Assembly (NCBI GenBank): GCA_900545885.1
Contig: URAF01000003.1
Location: 62,001 to 126,000, forward strand
Reading direction: 5' to 3'
DNA: 64,000 bases
Source of the DNA: an uncultured Eubacteriales bacterium
GTDB lineage: Bacteria; Bacillota; Clostridia; Christensenellales; CAG-917
This document shows positions 42,713-51,927 of this stretch, one piece after another. The notes under the pieces were generated by a model. The model saw only the letters and a list, made by a program, of their open reading frames with translations, was not told the DNA's origin and searched no databases. The translations under genes were made by a program, and so were the position numbers. The stretch's first letter is position 1, and every line of letters begins with the position of its first letter.

Positions 42713-44601
42713 TATTTTTCCTCCTTATTTTCGGGTTTGAGGAACATAACCGAGTTTGCGGGTATGTTCAGTTTGACGGAGAAAGGCTGACCGTGCGCGG
42801 GTTTGTTCGACGCGCGGAAACTGGGACGCCTTTCCTCTTCGCCGCCGTATTTTTTGAGCGCGGACGTAAGTTCCGCTTTGTAAATTTTGTTTTCGGGTAC
42901 GCCCATCACGTACTTGTGACGCGCAACGGGCGAGAAGTTCACCACACATATAACGTATTCGCCGTCGGCGGCTTTTCTGACAAAAGACACAATATTCTGC
43001 GTGTTGTCGTCGACGACAATCCACTTGAACCCTTCATAACTGCAATCGAGCTGCCAAAGAGCTTTGTTTTCGAGGTAGAAGTTGTTCAAATCTTTGATGA
43101 ACTTCTGGAAAGTGCGGTGACGCGGATAGTCGAGCAGGAACCAGTCGAGCTCCTGTGCGTAGTTCCATTCGATGAACTGCGCGAACTCGTTGCCCATGAA
43201 GTTGAGTTTCTTGCCGGGGTGTCCTGTCATAAACCCGTAAAAGGCTTTGAGCCCTTCGAACTTCTGGTCGTAGTCGCCGGGAACTTTATTTATCATACTT
43301 GCCTTTCCGTGCACGACTTCGTCGTGGGAAATGGGCAAAATGTAGTTTTCGGAATACGCGTACGTTATCGCGAAAGTGAGGTTGTTGTGGTTGTCCTTGC
43401 GGAAAAAGGGGTCGAGCGAAATGTAGTGCAGGCAATCGTTCATCCAACCCATATTCCATTTGAAGTTGAACCCCAGTCCGCCTTGATACGCGGGCAACGT
43501 AACCATGGGGAACGCCGTCGACTCTTCGGCAACCGTGATTGCTCCGTGGTGCTTTGTGAGAAGAGCCGTATTCATTTTCTGCAGGAATTCTTTGGCTTCG
43601 AGATTGTAGTTTCCGCCGTAGCTGTTGGGAGTCCACTCCCCGTCCTTTCTGCCGTAATCGAGATACAGCATGGACGCCACCGCGTCGCAACGTATTCCGT
43701 CGATATGGTAGGTGTCGAACCAGAACATCGCCGCCGAAATCAAAAAGCTCTTGACTTCGTTCTTGCCGAAATCGTAAACCTTTGTGCCCCACTCTTTATG
43801 CTCGCCTTTCTTGGGGTCGGCGTACTCGTAAAGGGGCGTACCGTCGAACATTGCCAGACCGTGTTCGTCGCGGGGGAAATGCGCAAGCACCCAGTCGAGA
43901 ATTATGCCGATACCCGCGCGGTGGCAACGGTCGACAAACTCCATAAAGTCCTTCGGCGTGCCGTAACGCGACGTAGGCGCGAACATTCCCGTCACCTGAT
44001 AACCCCAGCTGCCCTCGAAAGGATATTCCGTGAGCGGCATGAGTTCGATGTGCGTATAACCCATTTTTTTGACGTAAGGAATGAGTTGGTCCGCAAGCGC
44101 GGTGTAATTGAGGAAGTTGCCGTCGGGATACCTGCGCCAGCTGCCCACGTGCACTTCGTACACGTTCATCGGCGAACCGTAAGGATTGTAGTTCTTGCGG
44201 TCGTTCATCCACTTTCTGTCCTTCCAGCGATAACCCGAAAGGTCGTACAGTTTGGACGCGTTGGCGGGTGCCGTCTCGAAATGCAGTCCGTAAGGGTCGC
44301 ACTTGAACACGGTTTTGCCTTCCTGCGAAGTCACGGCGTATTTGTAGTTGTCGTACTGTTTCAGCCCCTCGATGAACGTCGACCATATACCGCCGTCGCA
44401 GGACATGGGGTTTGCGGAAGTATTCCACTCGTTGAAATCGCCGACCACCGAAACCGACTTCGCGTTCGGAGCCCACACGGCAAATCTCCAACCTTCCCTG
44501 CCGTTTTCGCAGGCGGGAACGGGAGAAAACATCTTGTGTGCCTGATAATTGGTTCCTTCGTGGAACAGATAAGTCGCGTAACTATCCGGATTGTTAGACA
44601 T
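42712..44601 (-). CDS. glgB: 1,4-alpha-glucan branching enzyme
   Basis: A 629-residue GH13 branching enzyme that forms alpha-1,6 branches. N-terminal CBM48-like domain (FAVWAPNAKSVSVVGDFNEW), then the barrel: YTHIELMPLTEYPFEGSWGYQ, DWVLAHFPRDEHGL, DGIRCDAVASMLYLDYGR (nucleophile Asp), ITVAEESTAFP (acid Glu), PISHDEVVHGK. ATG 44601 (MSNNPDSYA) with AAGGAAG is preferred over the in-frame start at 44658, which lies in the promoter. First gene of the glgB-C-D-A-P-GH13 operon. Confidence 0.96.
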   Translation of the reverse strand: MSNNPDSYATYLFHEGTNYQAHKMFSPVPACENGREGWRFAVWAPNAKSVSVVGDFNEWNTSANPMSCDGGIWSTFIEGLKQYDNYKYAVTSQEGKTVFKCDPYGLHFETAPANASKLYDLSGYRWKDRKWMNDRKNYNPYGSPMNVYEVHVGSWRRYPDGNFLNYTALADQLIPYVKKMGYTHIELMPLTEYPFEGSWGYQVTGMFAPTSRYGTPKDFMEFVDRCHRAGIGIILDWVLAHFPRDEHGLAMFDGTPLYEYADPKKGEHKEWGTKVYDFGKNEVKSFLISAAMFWFDTYHIDGIRCDAVASMLYLDYGRKDGEWTPNSYGGNYNLEAKEFLQKMNTALLTKHHGAITVAEESTAFPMVTLPAYQGGLGFNFKWNMGWMNDCLHYISLDPFFRKDNHNNLTFAITYAYSENYILPISHDEVVHGKASMINKVPGDYDQKFEGLKAFYGFMTGHPGKKLNFMGNEFAQFIEWNYAQELDWFLLDYPRHRTFQKFIKDLNNFYLENKALWQLDCSYEGFKWIVVDDNTQNIVSFVRKAADGEYVICVVNFSPVARHKYVMGVPENKIYKAELTSALKKYGGEEERRPSFRASNKPAHGQPFSVKLNIPANSVMFLKPENKEEK

Positions 44602-44629
44602 AGGCTTCCTTGGAAAATTTTGTAATTTT

Positions 44630-44658
44630 ATTATAACAAATAAAACGCGCGCATACAA
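44630..44658 (-). promoter_or_regulatory. Promoter of the glycogen operon
   Basis: TTGTAT (44658-44653), 17 bp, extended TGT-TATAAT (44635-44630) on the minus strand. Only one clear promoter is seen for the six genes down to the terminator at 34149. Confidence 0.75.
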
Positions 44659-44762
44659 GTGGGAAAAGTCGATTTTGACAAATTCGGAAAAAAATTGCTC
44701 GCAAATTGTGCAAACTTGTTAAGAATTTTGCAAAAATATTACAAATCCACCGCGTTAGAACG

Positions 44763-45668
44763 TCAAAAACCGCGAATTGTGTCGAGAAAATAAACTCTTT
44801 CGCCGCTCTGCAATCTGCTGTAAACTCTGCGGGCGCTTTCCTCGTCGTCGAAAAAGGCGCAGACACCGCTTCCGCTGCCCGTCATAACCACGTTTTCCGC
44901 TCCCGCCAAGCAAAGCGTATCTGCTGCCTTTGCAACGAGCGGATTGAGTTTTATCGCAGGCGCATAAAGGTCGTTTACGTACAACGCGTTTTCGTCCGCG
45001 CCGTCCGCCGTCTTTTCGCTGTCTGCACTGTCGGCAGAATTTGCGCTCTCCGCCCCGTCCGCGTTGTCGAAACACTCGCATTCGTCACCGCTTTCGGCTT
45101 CGCCGCGATTTTGCATTTCGTCGTAAAGTGCGTAAGCGCGCGCCGTATCCACTCCGCCCTCTGCAATCAGAATGACGGCATAGCGTTTCTTGTAAGGCAG
45201 TTTTTCGACGTCTTCGCCCGTTCCGCGAACGCGGGCTTCTCCGCCCGTATACATATACGGCACGTCTGAACCCAGCGACAAAAGAAAACCGACGTCAGGG
45301 GTTATGCCCGTCTTTTCCGCAAGCAATCTCACCATTCCCGCGACTGCCGCGGACGAACCGCCCATGCCCGCACCCGACGGTATACCTTTGACGATTGAAA
45401 AGACGCAATCCGTTTTGCCGTACTTTTCCTCGAAAAGCGCAAGCGCTTTTTCGGGCACGGGCATAAATCTTTCGGGGCCGAAACCGTCTAGCGACGACAC
45501 AACACTTATGCGTTCCCGTATGTTTTCCTTGCCGTTCGCGGGCAGAAGCCGCACTTCGTCGTAAAGGGAAACGGAACATACGCGCATATCAAGCGTATGC
45601 ATTCCGCCGCGTTTTCCCGTAACGCGCAACGACAAATTTAGTTTTGCACCCACGCGGATTTTGTCCAT
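44763..45668 (-). CDS. ispE: 4-diphosphocytidyl-2-C-methyl-D-erythritol kinase with an acidic insertion
   Basis: A 301-residue GHMP kinase of the non-mevalonate isoprenoid pathway. It shows the N-terminal AKLNLSLRVTGKRGGMHTLDM, the ATP loop GIPSGAGMGGSSAAVAGMVR (near residue 95) and the C-terminal VVMTGSGSGVCAFF. Between them (about residues 185-230) is an unusual acidic, Ala/Asp/Ser-rich insertion of about 45 residues (EAESGDECECFDNADGAES...), absent from ordinary IspE as I know it. The leader carries a perfect GGCACTCGTGCC palindrome (45694-45705) and several CCGAAAGG copies. GAAAGGGAT precedes the start. Confidence 0.88.
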   Translation of the reverse strand: MDKIRVGAKLNLSLRVTGKRGGMHTLDMRVCSVSLYDEVRLLPANGKENIRERISVVSSLDGFGPERFMPVPEKALALFEEKYGKTDCVFSIVKGIPSGAGMGGSSAAVAGMVRLLAEKTGITPDVGFLLSLGSDVPYMYTGGEARVRGTGEDVEKLPYKKRYAVILIAEGGVDTARAYALYDEMQNRGEAESGDECECFDNADGAESANSADSADSEKTADGADENALYVNDLYAPAIKLNPLVAKAADTLCLAGAENVVMTGSGSGVCAFFDDEESARRVYSRLQSGERVYFLDTIRGF

Positions 45669-45879
45669 ATCCCTTTCGCCTTGTCCGAAAAGGCACTCGT
45701 GCCTTCGGTATTCAACCGTTCTGCGTACGGACTTTTGTCGTTCGTACCTTTCGGCATTCCGACCTTTCGGATTTTGACATTCCTATCTTTTGGATTTGTC
45801 AGGCAAGTTGTTGTTTGCCGCACTCATTTTAGCACACTGCCGCCGTGCTTTCAAGCCGCAGACGCTTTATTGCAAAAGG

Positions 45880-45907
45880 AAAAACGGCGCGTCGTCGCGC
45901 CGTTTTT
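45880..45907 (-). terminator. Terminator of the sipL-like gene
   Basis: Stem AAAACGGCGCG/CGCGCCGTTTT (45881-45891 and 45896-45906), with T-rich sequence on the minus strand. Confidence 0.85.
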
Positions 45908-45926
45908 CTCTCTCCCTCACTCCCTG

Positions 45927-47408
45927 TCAGGAAACTGTCAGACTCCTGAAATATATCACGCGGTCGCCCTCGGAAAGAGGTGCGCTGAGCGCGGGGTTCT
46001 GTTTCATAATGTCTTCGGGAGTGGCAGTAAGCGCCTTGCAAACGTCCCACATCTCGTCGCCCTCGGAGGCAATGTAGAGCGACAATGCCGATGTGTTCTG
46101 TTCCTTTTCCTCTCCGACTTCCACCGAACTCACGTATTCCGCTTCCACCGTACCGTAGGACGTAAGCAGAATTCCGACCGTTGCGTCAACGTCGATTTCG
46201 CCGCCGCGGCGTGCTTTTGCGGATATGCTTTCGACTGCGCACACCGCTTTTACGCCGTCGCCGAACTCCCCTTCGATATCCAGCGAATAAGGCACTTCCG
46301 CACGCACGGAGTTGAACCCGTTTTCGTCGCGGTAAATTACGTCCGCACCGAGCACGCCTTCGACCACCGCACCGTTTTCGGTGACTTCGGCTTTTGCCAC
46401 GTAGCAGCGCGCATAAGGAATTGCGGCAACGAACTCCGCGTCGGGACGGTCGCCGAGCGACGCCGTGCCCGAAATCTTTTCGGATACGTATTTCATTTCG
46501 CCGAACCCGACGAAAGATTTCTTTTCGCGTTTGAGTTCGATTTCGTTCGTCAGCATAAACATATCCGCGATGATTTCGTTTTCACGGACGCGTGTAACGT
46601 TGACTTTGAGCGCGGCTTCGCCTTCGAAGCGGATAATGTTTGCACCCGTTACGCCCGAAAGAACGATTTTCGAGAATCTCATGGACGCCGAAGCGCACAC
46701 GCGGTCGCCTTCTTCCGCACCGTCGACCAGAACTTCTTCCGAGAACGGAACTTCGAAAGAACGGCTCTTGACGTCGCCGCCTTCGCAGTAAGTCACGGTT
46801 GCAAGCACCGTGCCGTCGACTACGACCTTGCCAGCCGATACCGTCGCGCCCGTCACTATTGCCTGTGCGTCGGCAAGCAGTACGCTTTCCACGTCGCCGA
46901 CTTCCGTTTCTTCGCTCACGGGCACGGCAACCGTTTTCACCGCAACGAGAGAAGGCAGACTGACCGTTCCAACTGTCTTGTAGCACTGCTCCGCGTCTAC
47001 AAGAGCTTCCGTTTCCGTTCTCTGCACCGCAGACGCTCTGACCGACACGACCGCCGACAACGAAATCATATCGCCTGTGGTCACGTCCGTTTCGACGACG
47101 GACACGTCCGCATTCACGGAGTCGGCTGCGGTAAACGCGCCTTCCACTCTCATATTGAAATCGGCATTGTAATCCTTGCCGCGAACCGTACCTTCGCGGT
47201 CCACGAAGATAAGTCTGAAATTGACTCTGCCCGCGACTTCGGCAAAACCGTCGCCCGCTTCGCAGGAAATAACTTTACCGTCGACAGCCAGCGACAGCAC
47301 TTTTGCGATGTCCGCGGAATCCATGCCCGAGGGCGAAAATTCCACAACGCGCTCGACACTGGGCGCGTCCACGATGTTGCTTGCGTTGAATTTTTCGTAT
47401 TTGAACAT
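45927..47408 (-). CDS. SPOCS/DUF3794 and LysM protein, SipL-like
   Basis: A 493-residue protein with repeated beta-rich SPOCS (DUF3794) modules; recurring units such as VDGTVLATVTYCEGGDVKS, VLGADVIYRDENGFNSV and EGEFGDGVKAVCAVES mark at least three. A C-terminal LysM of about 50 residues follows (YIASEGDEMWDVCKALTAT...DRVIYF). This matches SipL, which in Clostridioides binds SpoIVA at the forespore surface during coat assembly; the role is family knowledge. ATG 47408 (MFKYEKFNAS) follows TTGGAGG; the longer frame to 47510 has no ribosome site. It is transcribed divergently from veg. Confidence 0.82.
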   Translation of the reverse strand: MFKYEKFNASNIVDAPSVERVVEFSPSGMDSADIAKVLSLAVDGKVISCEAGDGFAEVAGRVNFRLIFVDREGTVRGKDYNADFNMRVEGAFTAADSVNADVSVVETDVTTGDMISLSAVVSVRASAVQRTETEALVDAEQCYKTVGTVSLPSLVAVKTVAVPVSEETEVGDVESVLLADAQAIVTGATVSAGKVVVDGTVLATVTYCEGGDVKSRSFEVPFSEEVLVDGAEEGDRVCASASMRFSKIVLSGVTGANIIRFEGEAALKVNVTRVRENEIIADMFMLTNEIELKREKKSFVGFGEMKYVSEKISGTASLGDRPDAEFVAAIPYARCYVAKAEVTENGAVVEGVLGADVIYRDENGFNSVRAEVPYSLDIEGEFGDGVKAVCAVESISAKARRGGEIDVDATVGILLTSYGTVEAEYVSSVEVGEEKEQNTSALSLYIASEGDEMWDVCKALTATPEDIMKQNPALSAPLSEGDRVIYFRSLTVS

Positions 47409-47603
47409 ATTCGCCTCCAATTCACCCCCAATATATGTCGGGCAAACGGAGCGTATGACTGCCTCGCGAAAACCGACGTGTGGAGGGGTTTGCCAAACTA
47501 ACCTATGCACGTCCGGACGCGATTATTCCGCAAACGGAAGAACGAGACGGAAGAAGCGGCGGTACGAGGTATAAAAAACCGAGGCATTGTCAACAATCGT
47601 GCT

Positions 47604-47834
47604 ATGAGAGAAATAGGAAAAGGAATTGCCGAAACAAAAACACGCGTAGAAAAACTCGTGGGCGTGCCCCTGCTCATCAAGGTAAGCGAAGGCAGAGGAA
47701 AAAGCAGTCTGCTTCGCGGCAGCATAATAAAAGTTTTCCCCGCCGTGTTCACGGTAATGCTGGAAAGCGGCGAAATCCGCACTTTCTCCTACTCCGACGT
47801 CCACACGCGCGGAATAATGTTCCTTAACGAATAA
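47604..47834 (+). CDS. veg: Veg-family protein
   Basis: A 76-residue protein matching Veg (DUF1021), a small beta-barrel protein known in Bacillus as a stimulator of biofilm genes and spore outgrowth. Seen: TRVEKLVGVPLLIKVSEGRGK, IIKVFPAVFTVMLES and the family's SYSDV (FSYSDVHTRGI). I place the start at ATG 47604 because that gives the usual Veg length and N-terminus. An open frame extends back to 47505 with no homologous sequence. Neither start has a clear ribosome site. It is transcribed divergently from the sipL-like gene, a neighbourhood fitting sporulation genes. Confidence 0.82.
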   Translation: MREIGKGIAETKTRVEKLVGVPLLIKVSEGRGKSSLLRGSIIKVFPAVFTVMLESGEIRTFSYSDVHTRGIMFLNE

Positions 47835-47867
47835 GGGCTTGCGCGAAATAATCTTCCCGATATACGC

Positions 47868-47894
47868 GCTTATCCGAATAAGTGCTTATCCGAA
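47868..47894. repeat. Short direct repeat downstream of veg
   Basis: GCTTATCCGAA occurs at 47868-47878 and 47884-47894, 16 bases apart; a third partial copy (GCTTTATCCGA) lies near 47917. No function is seen. Confidence 0.4.
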
Positions 47895-47978
47895 AATGCG
47901 TATCGTCTGGCAAGAGGCTTTATCCGACATAGAACTTTACCGACAACAAGGTTTTCCCTCCCACATAGGCTCACAGTC

Positions 47979-48014
47979 GAAAAACCGCCGTTTTTGATTG
48001 AAACGGCGGTTTTT
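47979..48014. terminator. Bidirectional terminator between veg and the subtilase gene
   Basis: Stem AAAACCGCCGTTT/AAACGGCGGTTTT (47981-47993 and 48001-48013) with T runs on both strands. Confidence 0.85.
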
Positions 48015-48048
48015 CTTCTAAGTTTTTAAGTTTAAGTGGTGTTTTTGT

Positions 48049-50154
48049 TTATTTCTTTCTGATTGGCGACTTCGGCTCTTCGGCTTTCGCTTCGTCGGCA
48101 GAAACAACCGCCGCCGCTTTTTTCTGCTTGCGTTTGGACGCTATGCAAGCGCCGATGACCGCAAACTGAACAATCCATACCGCTATTGCGCACCACACGG
48201 GAACAAACGCAGGGTGTTGCGCGTAGGACTTATACTCCACGGTGTACGACCCGAATATGGTTCTGTCGCCGAACTTCGCGGTTATTTCGTACGTGCCGAA
48301 TTTATCGGGCGTGAACGTGAAGGAATAATTCATTTTGGTTGCGCCCTCGACGGGGTTGTACTGCGCCGCAAGTTTGCCGTTGACATACCAGCTTATTGTG
48401 TCGGGTTTCACGTCTTCGAGAGAAGTGACGGTCAAGGTTATACCGTCCTTGCCGTAAAGGTCGGACGTATAAGGCACGTTGCCGCCGCGCCCGCTGACGT
48501 AGTCGTAGCTTGCAATATAGTCGGCGGGTACGATGTACGCCTGACTTCCGTACAGTTCGGAGTATTTGACGTTGAACTCCGCTTCCGCAGTCACGTATTC
48601 TTTGTCACCGAACACGAGTTTCGCGTAAACTCTGAATTTGCCTTCTCTCTCGAACAGCAGGCTGAAATCCTTGCCGTTTGCGACTTTTTCGGTCGAGATT
48701 ATGTTCTCTCCCGTAACCTTGCCGCTCTCGTCCTTGACTTCCTCAAACTCAACCAGATACCATTCGATAAGTTCGTTAATCCCGGGGTCGGTGTCGCCGT
48801 AAGGTCTTGTTATCGCGGAAAAATTCACTTTCGACTGCCCGTTCTGCCTTATGGTTCTGACGGTGAGTTCGGTTGTGTTTGCAAGGTTGAGGGATTTCCC
48901 CGCACTGTCCGTCGCCGTGATGTCAAGTCCGTTCACGGGCATATATTCGCCCTCGAAATCGGAATAGTCCGCCGTCACGAGTTCGAGCAGGTTCATTTTC
49001 TTGTAGTCCTTGCCGTCCTGTGCCTGTACGGTTTTGTCGCCCTCTTCGAGAGTGGTCAACAGTCTTGTAAGAACGGTGGCTCTGGGCAACGCTTCACCCG
49101 ACGCCGCTCTGTCCGCATAAAAACGGAGTTTCAGAAGCGCCGCGCCGACGGACACGAAAGGCGCCGCCATACTAGTGCCGCTCTGCTCGTAATTCTGAAC
49201 GTACGTTCCGTCCAGAGAAGTCGTCATTATACTTTCGCCGGGCGCGAACAGGTCGTATGCCGAACCGTAGTTCGTGGTCTTGTGAACCTTGTTGCCTTCG
49301 GCGGACGCCATAACGCCTACTACGCCGTCGTACGCCGCGGGATAATATTTTGTTTTGTCGCTGTTTGCGGTATCGTTACCCGCCGCCGCCACAACCGTGG
49401 ATTTGGACACGGCTTCCGCGACTGTCTGAACAAGCGTGCTGTTGTTTGCCCACGCGGACGCGGTCGAAGGCGTGGAGCAAAGCGAGAGATTGACAACGTC
49501 CGCACCGACTTCGTCGCTGACGGCGTGTTTGATTGCTTCGTTTATGCTGGCGATTGTAAAACCGTTTCTGGTCTTTTCGTCTTTTTCGTCGGCGTCGGCT
49601 ATTTCAGAGGGAAAGGACGCCCTGACGGGATAAATCTTGATGAACTCTTCAAGTCCGAGTTCCTTGATGAAAACTGCCATTATGCTGGCAACACGCGTGC
49701 CGTGATAATCCGTGGTTTCGTCCTCGAAGTCGCCCGTCTGCTCGGAAGTATACGACTGCCCCGATGACGGATAATAAGAGCTGTATCCGAGGATTTTGCC
49801 CGTTGAGTCACGAAGCAGCACGTCGTCGAACAGCGAATTGTCGAGATTTATGCCCGTATCGATGACCGCAATCACGACGGGTTCGACGTTGTTTGCGCGG
49901 AGTGCGGGCAAAACATAACTCGATACGTATTCCCTGAGCTCTGCAAGATTGATTTCGTCGGGGTGGAAATACCACAGGTCGTCGGCGTTGTAATCGCCGT
50001 ACTCGCCTGCCGTTACCGCTTCGGGTACTGCGGCGGACGCTTGCGCAACGGGAACAGCCGCCCCCGCGCAAAATCCCGCGGCAACGAGAGTCAGCACGCA
50101 CAACAGTGCGAGCAAAACGGTAATGTTGAATTTCAGTTTGGTTATATTCTGCAT
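48049..50154 (-). CDS. Membrane-anchored subtilisin-like serine protease (S8)
   Basis: A 701-residue exported protease. Signal peptide about 1-40 (LLALLCVLTLVAAGFCAG). The catalytic triad is visible: Asp in AVIDTGINLD, His in DYHGTRVASIM, Ser in SGTSMAAPFVS; the oxyanion Asn is in AAAGNDTAN. After the domain (to about residue 385) come two beta-rich, Ig-like segments, then a single membrane helix (VWCAIAVWIVQFAVIGACIA) and a basic cytoplasmic end (KRKQKK), so the enzyme is tethered to the outer face of the membrane. The surface substrate is unknown. No lanthipeptide or toxin partner is next to it. Confidence 0.92.
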   Translation of the reverse strand: MQNITKLKFNITVLLALLCVLTLVAAGFCAGAAVPVAQASAAVPEAVTAGEYGDYNADDLWYFHPDEINLAELREYVSSYVLPALRANNVEPVVIAVIDTGINLDNSLFDDVLLRDSTGKILGYSSYYPSSGQSYTSEQTGDFEDETTDYHGTRVASIMAVFIKELGLEEFIKIYPVRASFPSEIADADEKDEKTRNGFTIASINEAIKHAVSDEVGADVVNLSLCSTPSTASAWANNSTLVQTVAEAVSKSTVVAAAGNDTANSDKTKYYPAAYDGVVGVMASAEGNKVHKTTNYGSAYDLFAPGESIMTTSLDGTYVQNYEQSGTSMAAPFVSVGAALLKLRFYADRAASGEALPRATVLTRLLTTLEEGDKTVQAQDGKDYKKMNLLELVTADYSDFEGEYMPVNGLDITATDSAGKSLNLANTTELTVRTIRQNGQSKVNFSAITRPYGDTDPGINELIEWYLVEFEEVKDESGKVTGENIISTEKVANGKDFSLLFEREGKFRVYAKLVFGDKEYVTAEAEFNVKYSELYGSQAYIVPADYIASYDYVSGRGGNVPYTSDLYGKDGITLTVTSLEDVKPDTISWYVNGKLAAQYNPVEGATKMNYSFTFTPDKFGTYEITAKFGDRTIFGSYTVEYKSYAQHPAFVPVWCAIAVWIVQFAVIGACIASKRKQKKAAAVVSADEAKAEEPKSPIRKK

Positions 50155-50302
50155 AAACTCCGTTATCGCGGTTTATGCGCCGCAGCTTATCGAGCGTGCG
50201 GCAACCGCTTTTGAGAATTTGTCGTTACGTAGGTTGTTAAGTTGCCGATGTTCAACAGCAATCCTGTGCCGCATCGGATATCGGCATCGGGGATTTGCCC
50301 AC

Positions 50303-51745
50303 TTATTTTGCAAGCAGGTTTTCCGAAAAACGCAGACGTCTCAGACTTTCTTCTTTGCCGAGAACGACAGCCATTTCGATTGCTCCGCCGGGCGTGGACG
50401 GCTGTCCCGTGAGCGCGACGCGCATACTGAACATAACCTGTCCGCTCTTCATTCCCGCTTCTTCAGCGGCAAGTTTGACGGCTTCCTTGATGCTGTCTTC
50501 GTTCCACTCGTTCAGGTTCTCAACTGCCGCAATCGACACTTTAACTGCTTTTTTCGCCACTTCAAGGTCGACTTTCATCTTTTGGTGCACGTACATACCG
50601 AGGTCGTATTCACCGAAGTCCGCAAGGAACGCGATTTTGTCGGGTATCTCGGACAGTATGTCAACGCGGGTCTGCATAAGACGGGAAATTTCGAAATCGT
50701 CGTATTTGCCGCCAACGTCGCTCTTTGCGATAAAGGGCGCGCTGACCTTGTAGAATTCCTCGGGCGTCATTGCTTTGAGATATTCTCCGTTGAGCCAACG
50801 CATCTTCGTTTCGTCAAAAATGGAACTGCTGATGGAAAGCCCGTCGACGTCGAACTGCTCTATCATTTCCTGCATGGTCATCTTTTCCTGATTGCTCTTC
50901 GGACACCAGCCGAGCAACGCAATATAGTTGACTATGGCTTCGGGCAGATAACCTTTTGCGATAAAGTCCTCGAAGTTGGCGTCGCCGTAACGTTTGGACA
51001 GCTTGCGCGACGAGTCTTTCATTATGGGCGGCAGGTGCATATAGTTCGGCCTTTCCCAGCCGAACGCGTCGTAAATGAGGTTGTATTTGGGTGTAGAACT
51101 CAAATACTCCGTACCACGGATTACGTGGGTTATGCCCATAAGGTGGTCGTCGACGACGTTTGCGAAATTGTAGGTCGGCATACCGTCGGATTTAAGCAGT
51201 ATTCCGTCCTCGATGTCGGCGGACGACACCGAAATTTCACCGAACACCATATCTTTATAGGACGACACGACGTTTTCGGGAACTTTCTGTCTTATGACGT
51301 AGGGTTCGCCCGCTTCGAGTTTTGCGCGGACTTCCTCGGGCGATAGATTGCGGCAATGCTTGTCGTAGGTGTGCGTGCCGTTTTCGCCGTGTATGCTTTC
51401 AAGTCGTTCTTTGGAGCAGAAACAATAGTACGCCCCGCCGAGTTCGACGAGTTTTTCCGCGTACTTGCGGTAAATGGACATTCTGTCGCTCTGAATATAC
51501 GGACCTACTCCGCCGTCGCGGTCGGGGCCTTCGTCGTATTCGATGCCCGCCGTTGCAAGCGTACGGTACACCATTTCAACCGCGCCTTCGACCTTTCTTT
51601 CACGGTCGGTGTCCTCGATGCGGAGTACGAATTTGCCGCCGTTGTGACGGGCAAACAGGTACGCGTAAAGTCCCGTACGGAGATTGCCTATGTGCATAAA
51701 TCCCGTAGGAGACGGTGCAAATCTTGTTCTCACTGTGTCACTCAT
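50303..51745 (-). CDS. gltX: Glutamyl-tRNA synthetase
   Basis: A 480-residue class I synthetase. HIGH-type motif in FAPSPTGFMHIGNLRTG, GPYIQSDRM, GTEYLSSTPKYNLIYDAFGW, and the KMSKS-type motif RKLSKRYGD. The full length suggests a normal discriminating or non-discriminating GluRS; which one cannot be told by eye. I prefer ATG 51745 because AGAGGA lies 6 bases upstream; the ATG two codons earlier directly abuts it. Confidence 0.96.
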   Translation of the reverse strand: MSDTVRTRFAPSPTGFMHIGNLRTGLYAYLFARHNGGKFVLRIEDTDRERKVEGAVEMVYRTLATAGIEYDEGPDRDGGVGPYIQSDRMSIYRKYAEKLVELGGAYYCFCSKERLESIHGENGTHTYDKHCRNLSPEEVRAKLEAGEPYVIRQKVPENVVSSYKDMVFGEISVSSADIEDGILLKSDGMPTYNFANVVDDHLMGITHVIRGTEYLSSTPKYNLIYDAFGWERPNYMHLPPIMKDSSRKLSKRYGDANFEDFIAKGYLPEAIVNYIALLGWCPKSNQEKMTMQEMIEQFDVDGLSISSSIFDETKMRWLNGEYLKAMTPEEFYKVSAPFIAKSDVGGKYDDFEISRLMQTRVDILSEIPDKIAFLADFGEYDLGMYVHQKMKVDLEVAKKAVKVSIAAVENLNEWNEDSIKEAVKLAAEEAGMKSGQVMFSMRVALTGQPSTPGGAIEMAVVLGKEESLRRLRFSENLLAK

Positions 51746-51798
51746 ATTCATTCCTCTGAAAGGTTTATAGGTGTTTTTGGAATTTGTTTCAGTTTTAT

Positions 51799-51880
51799 TA
51801 TGCTCTCCGCGCGCGTTTCCTGCCTTCGTATGCTCTCCGCGCGCGTTTCCTGCCTGCGTATGCTCTGCGCGCGTGTTGCG
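51799..51880. repeat. 30-bp tandem repeat in the radC-gltX intergenic region
   Basis: Units begin TATGCTCTCCGCGCGCGTTT at 51799 and 51829 (30-bp period, one mismatch), and a shortened third at 51859 (TATGCTCTGCGCGCGTGTT). They lie between the radC stop and the gltX start. The region is not coding on the gene strand. Confidence 0.75.
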
Positions 51881-51927
51881 GAGTGCCTCGTCCGTGCTAT
51901 GGTTGCGACCGACGTTGCGGCAGTCCG

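Noticed and set aside
47505..47603. Upstream extension of veg from 47505
   Set aside because: The extra 33 residues are highly basic with no Veg similarity and would overlap the divergent control region; the 76-residue form matches the family length.
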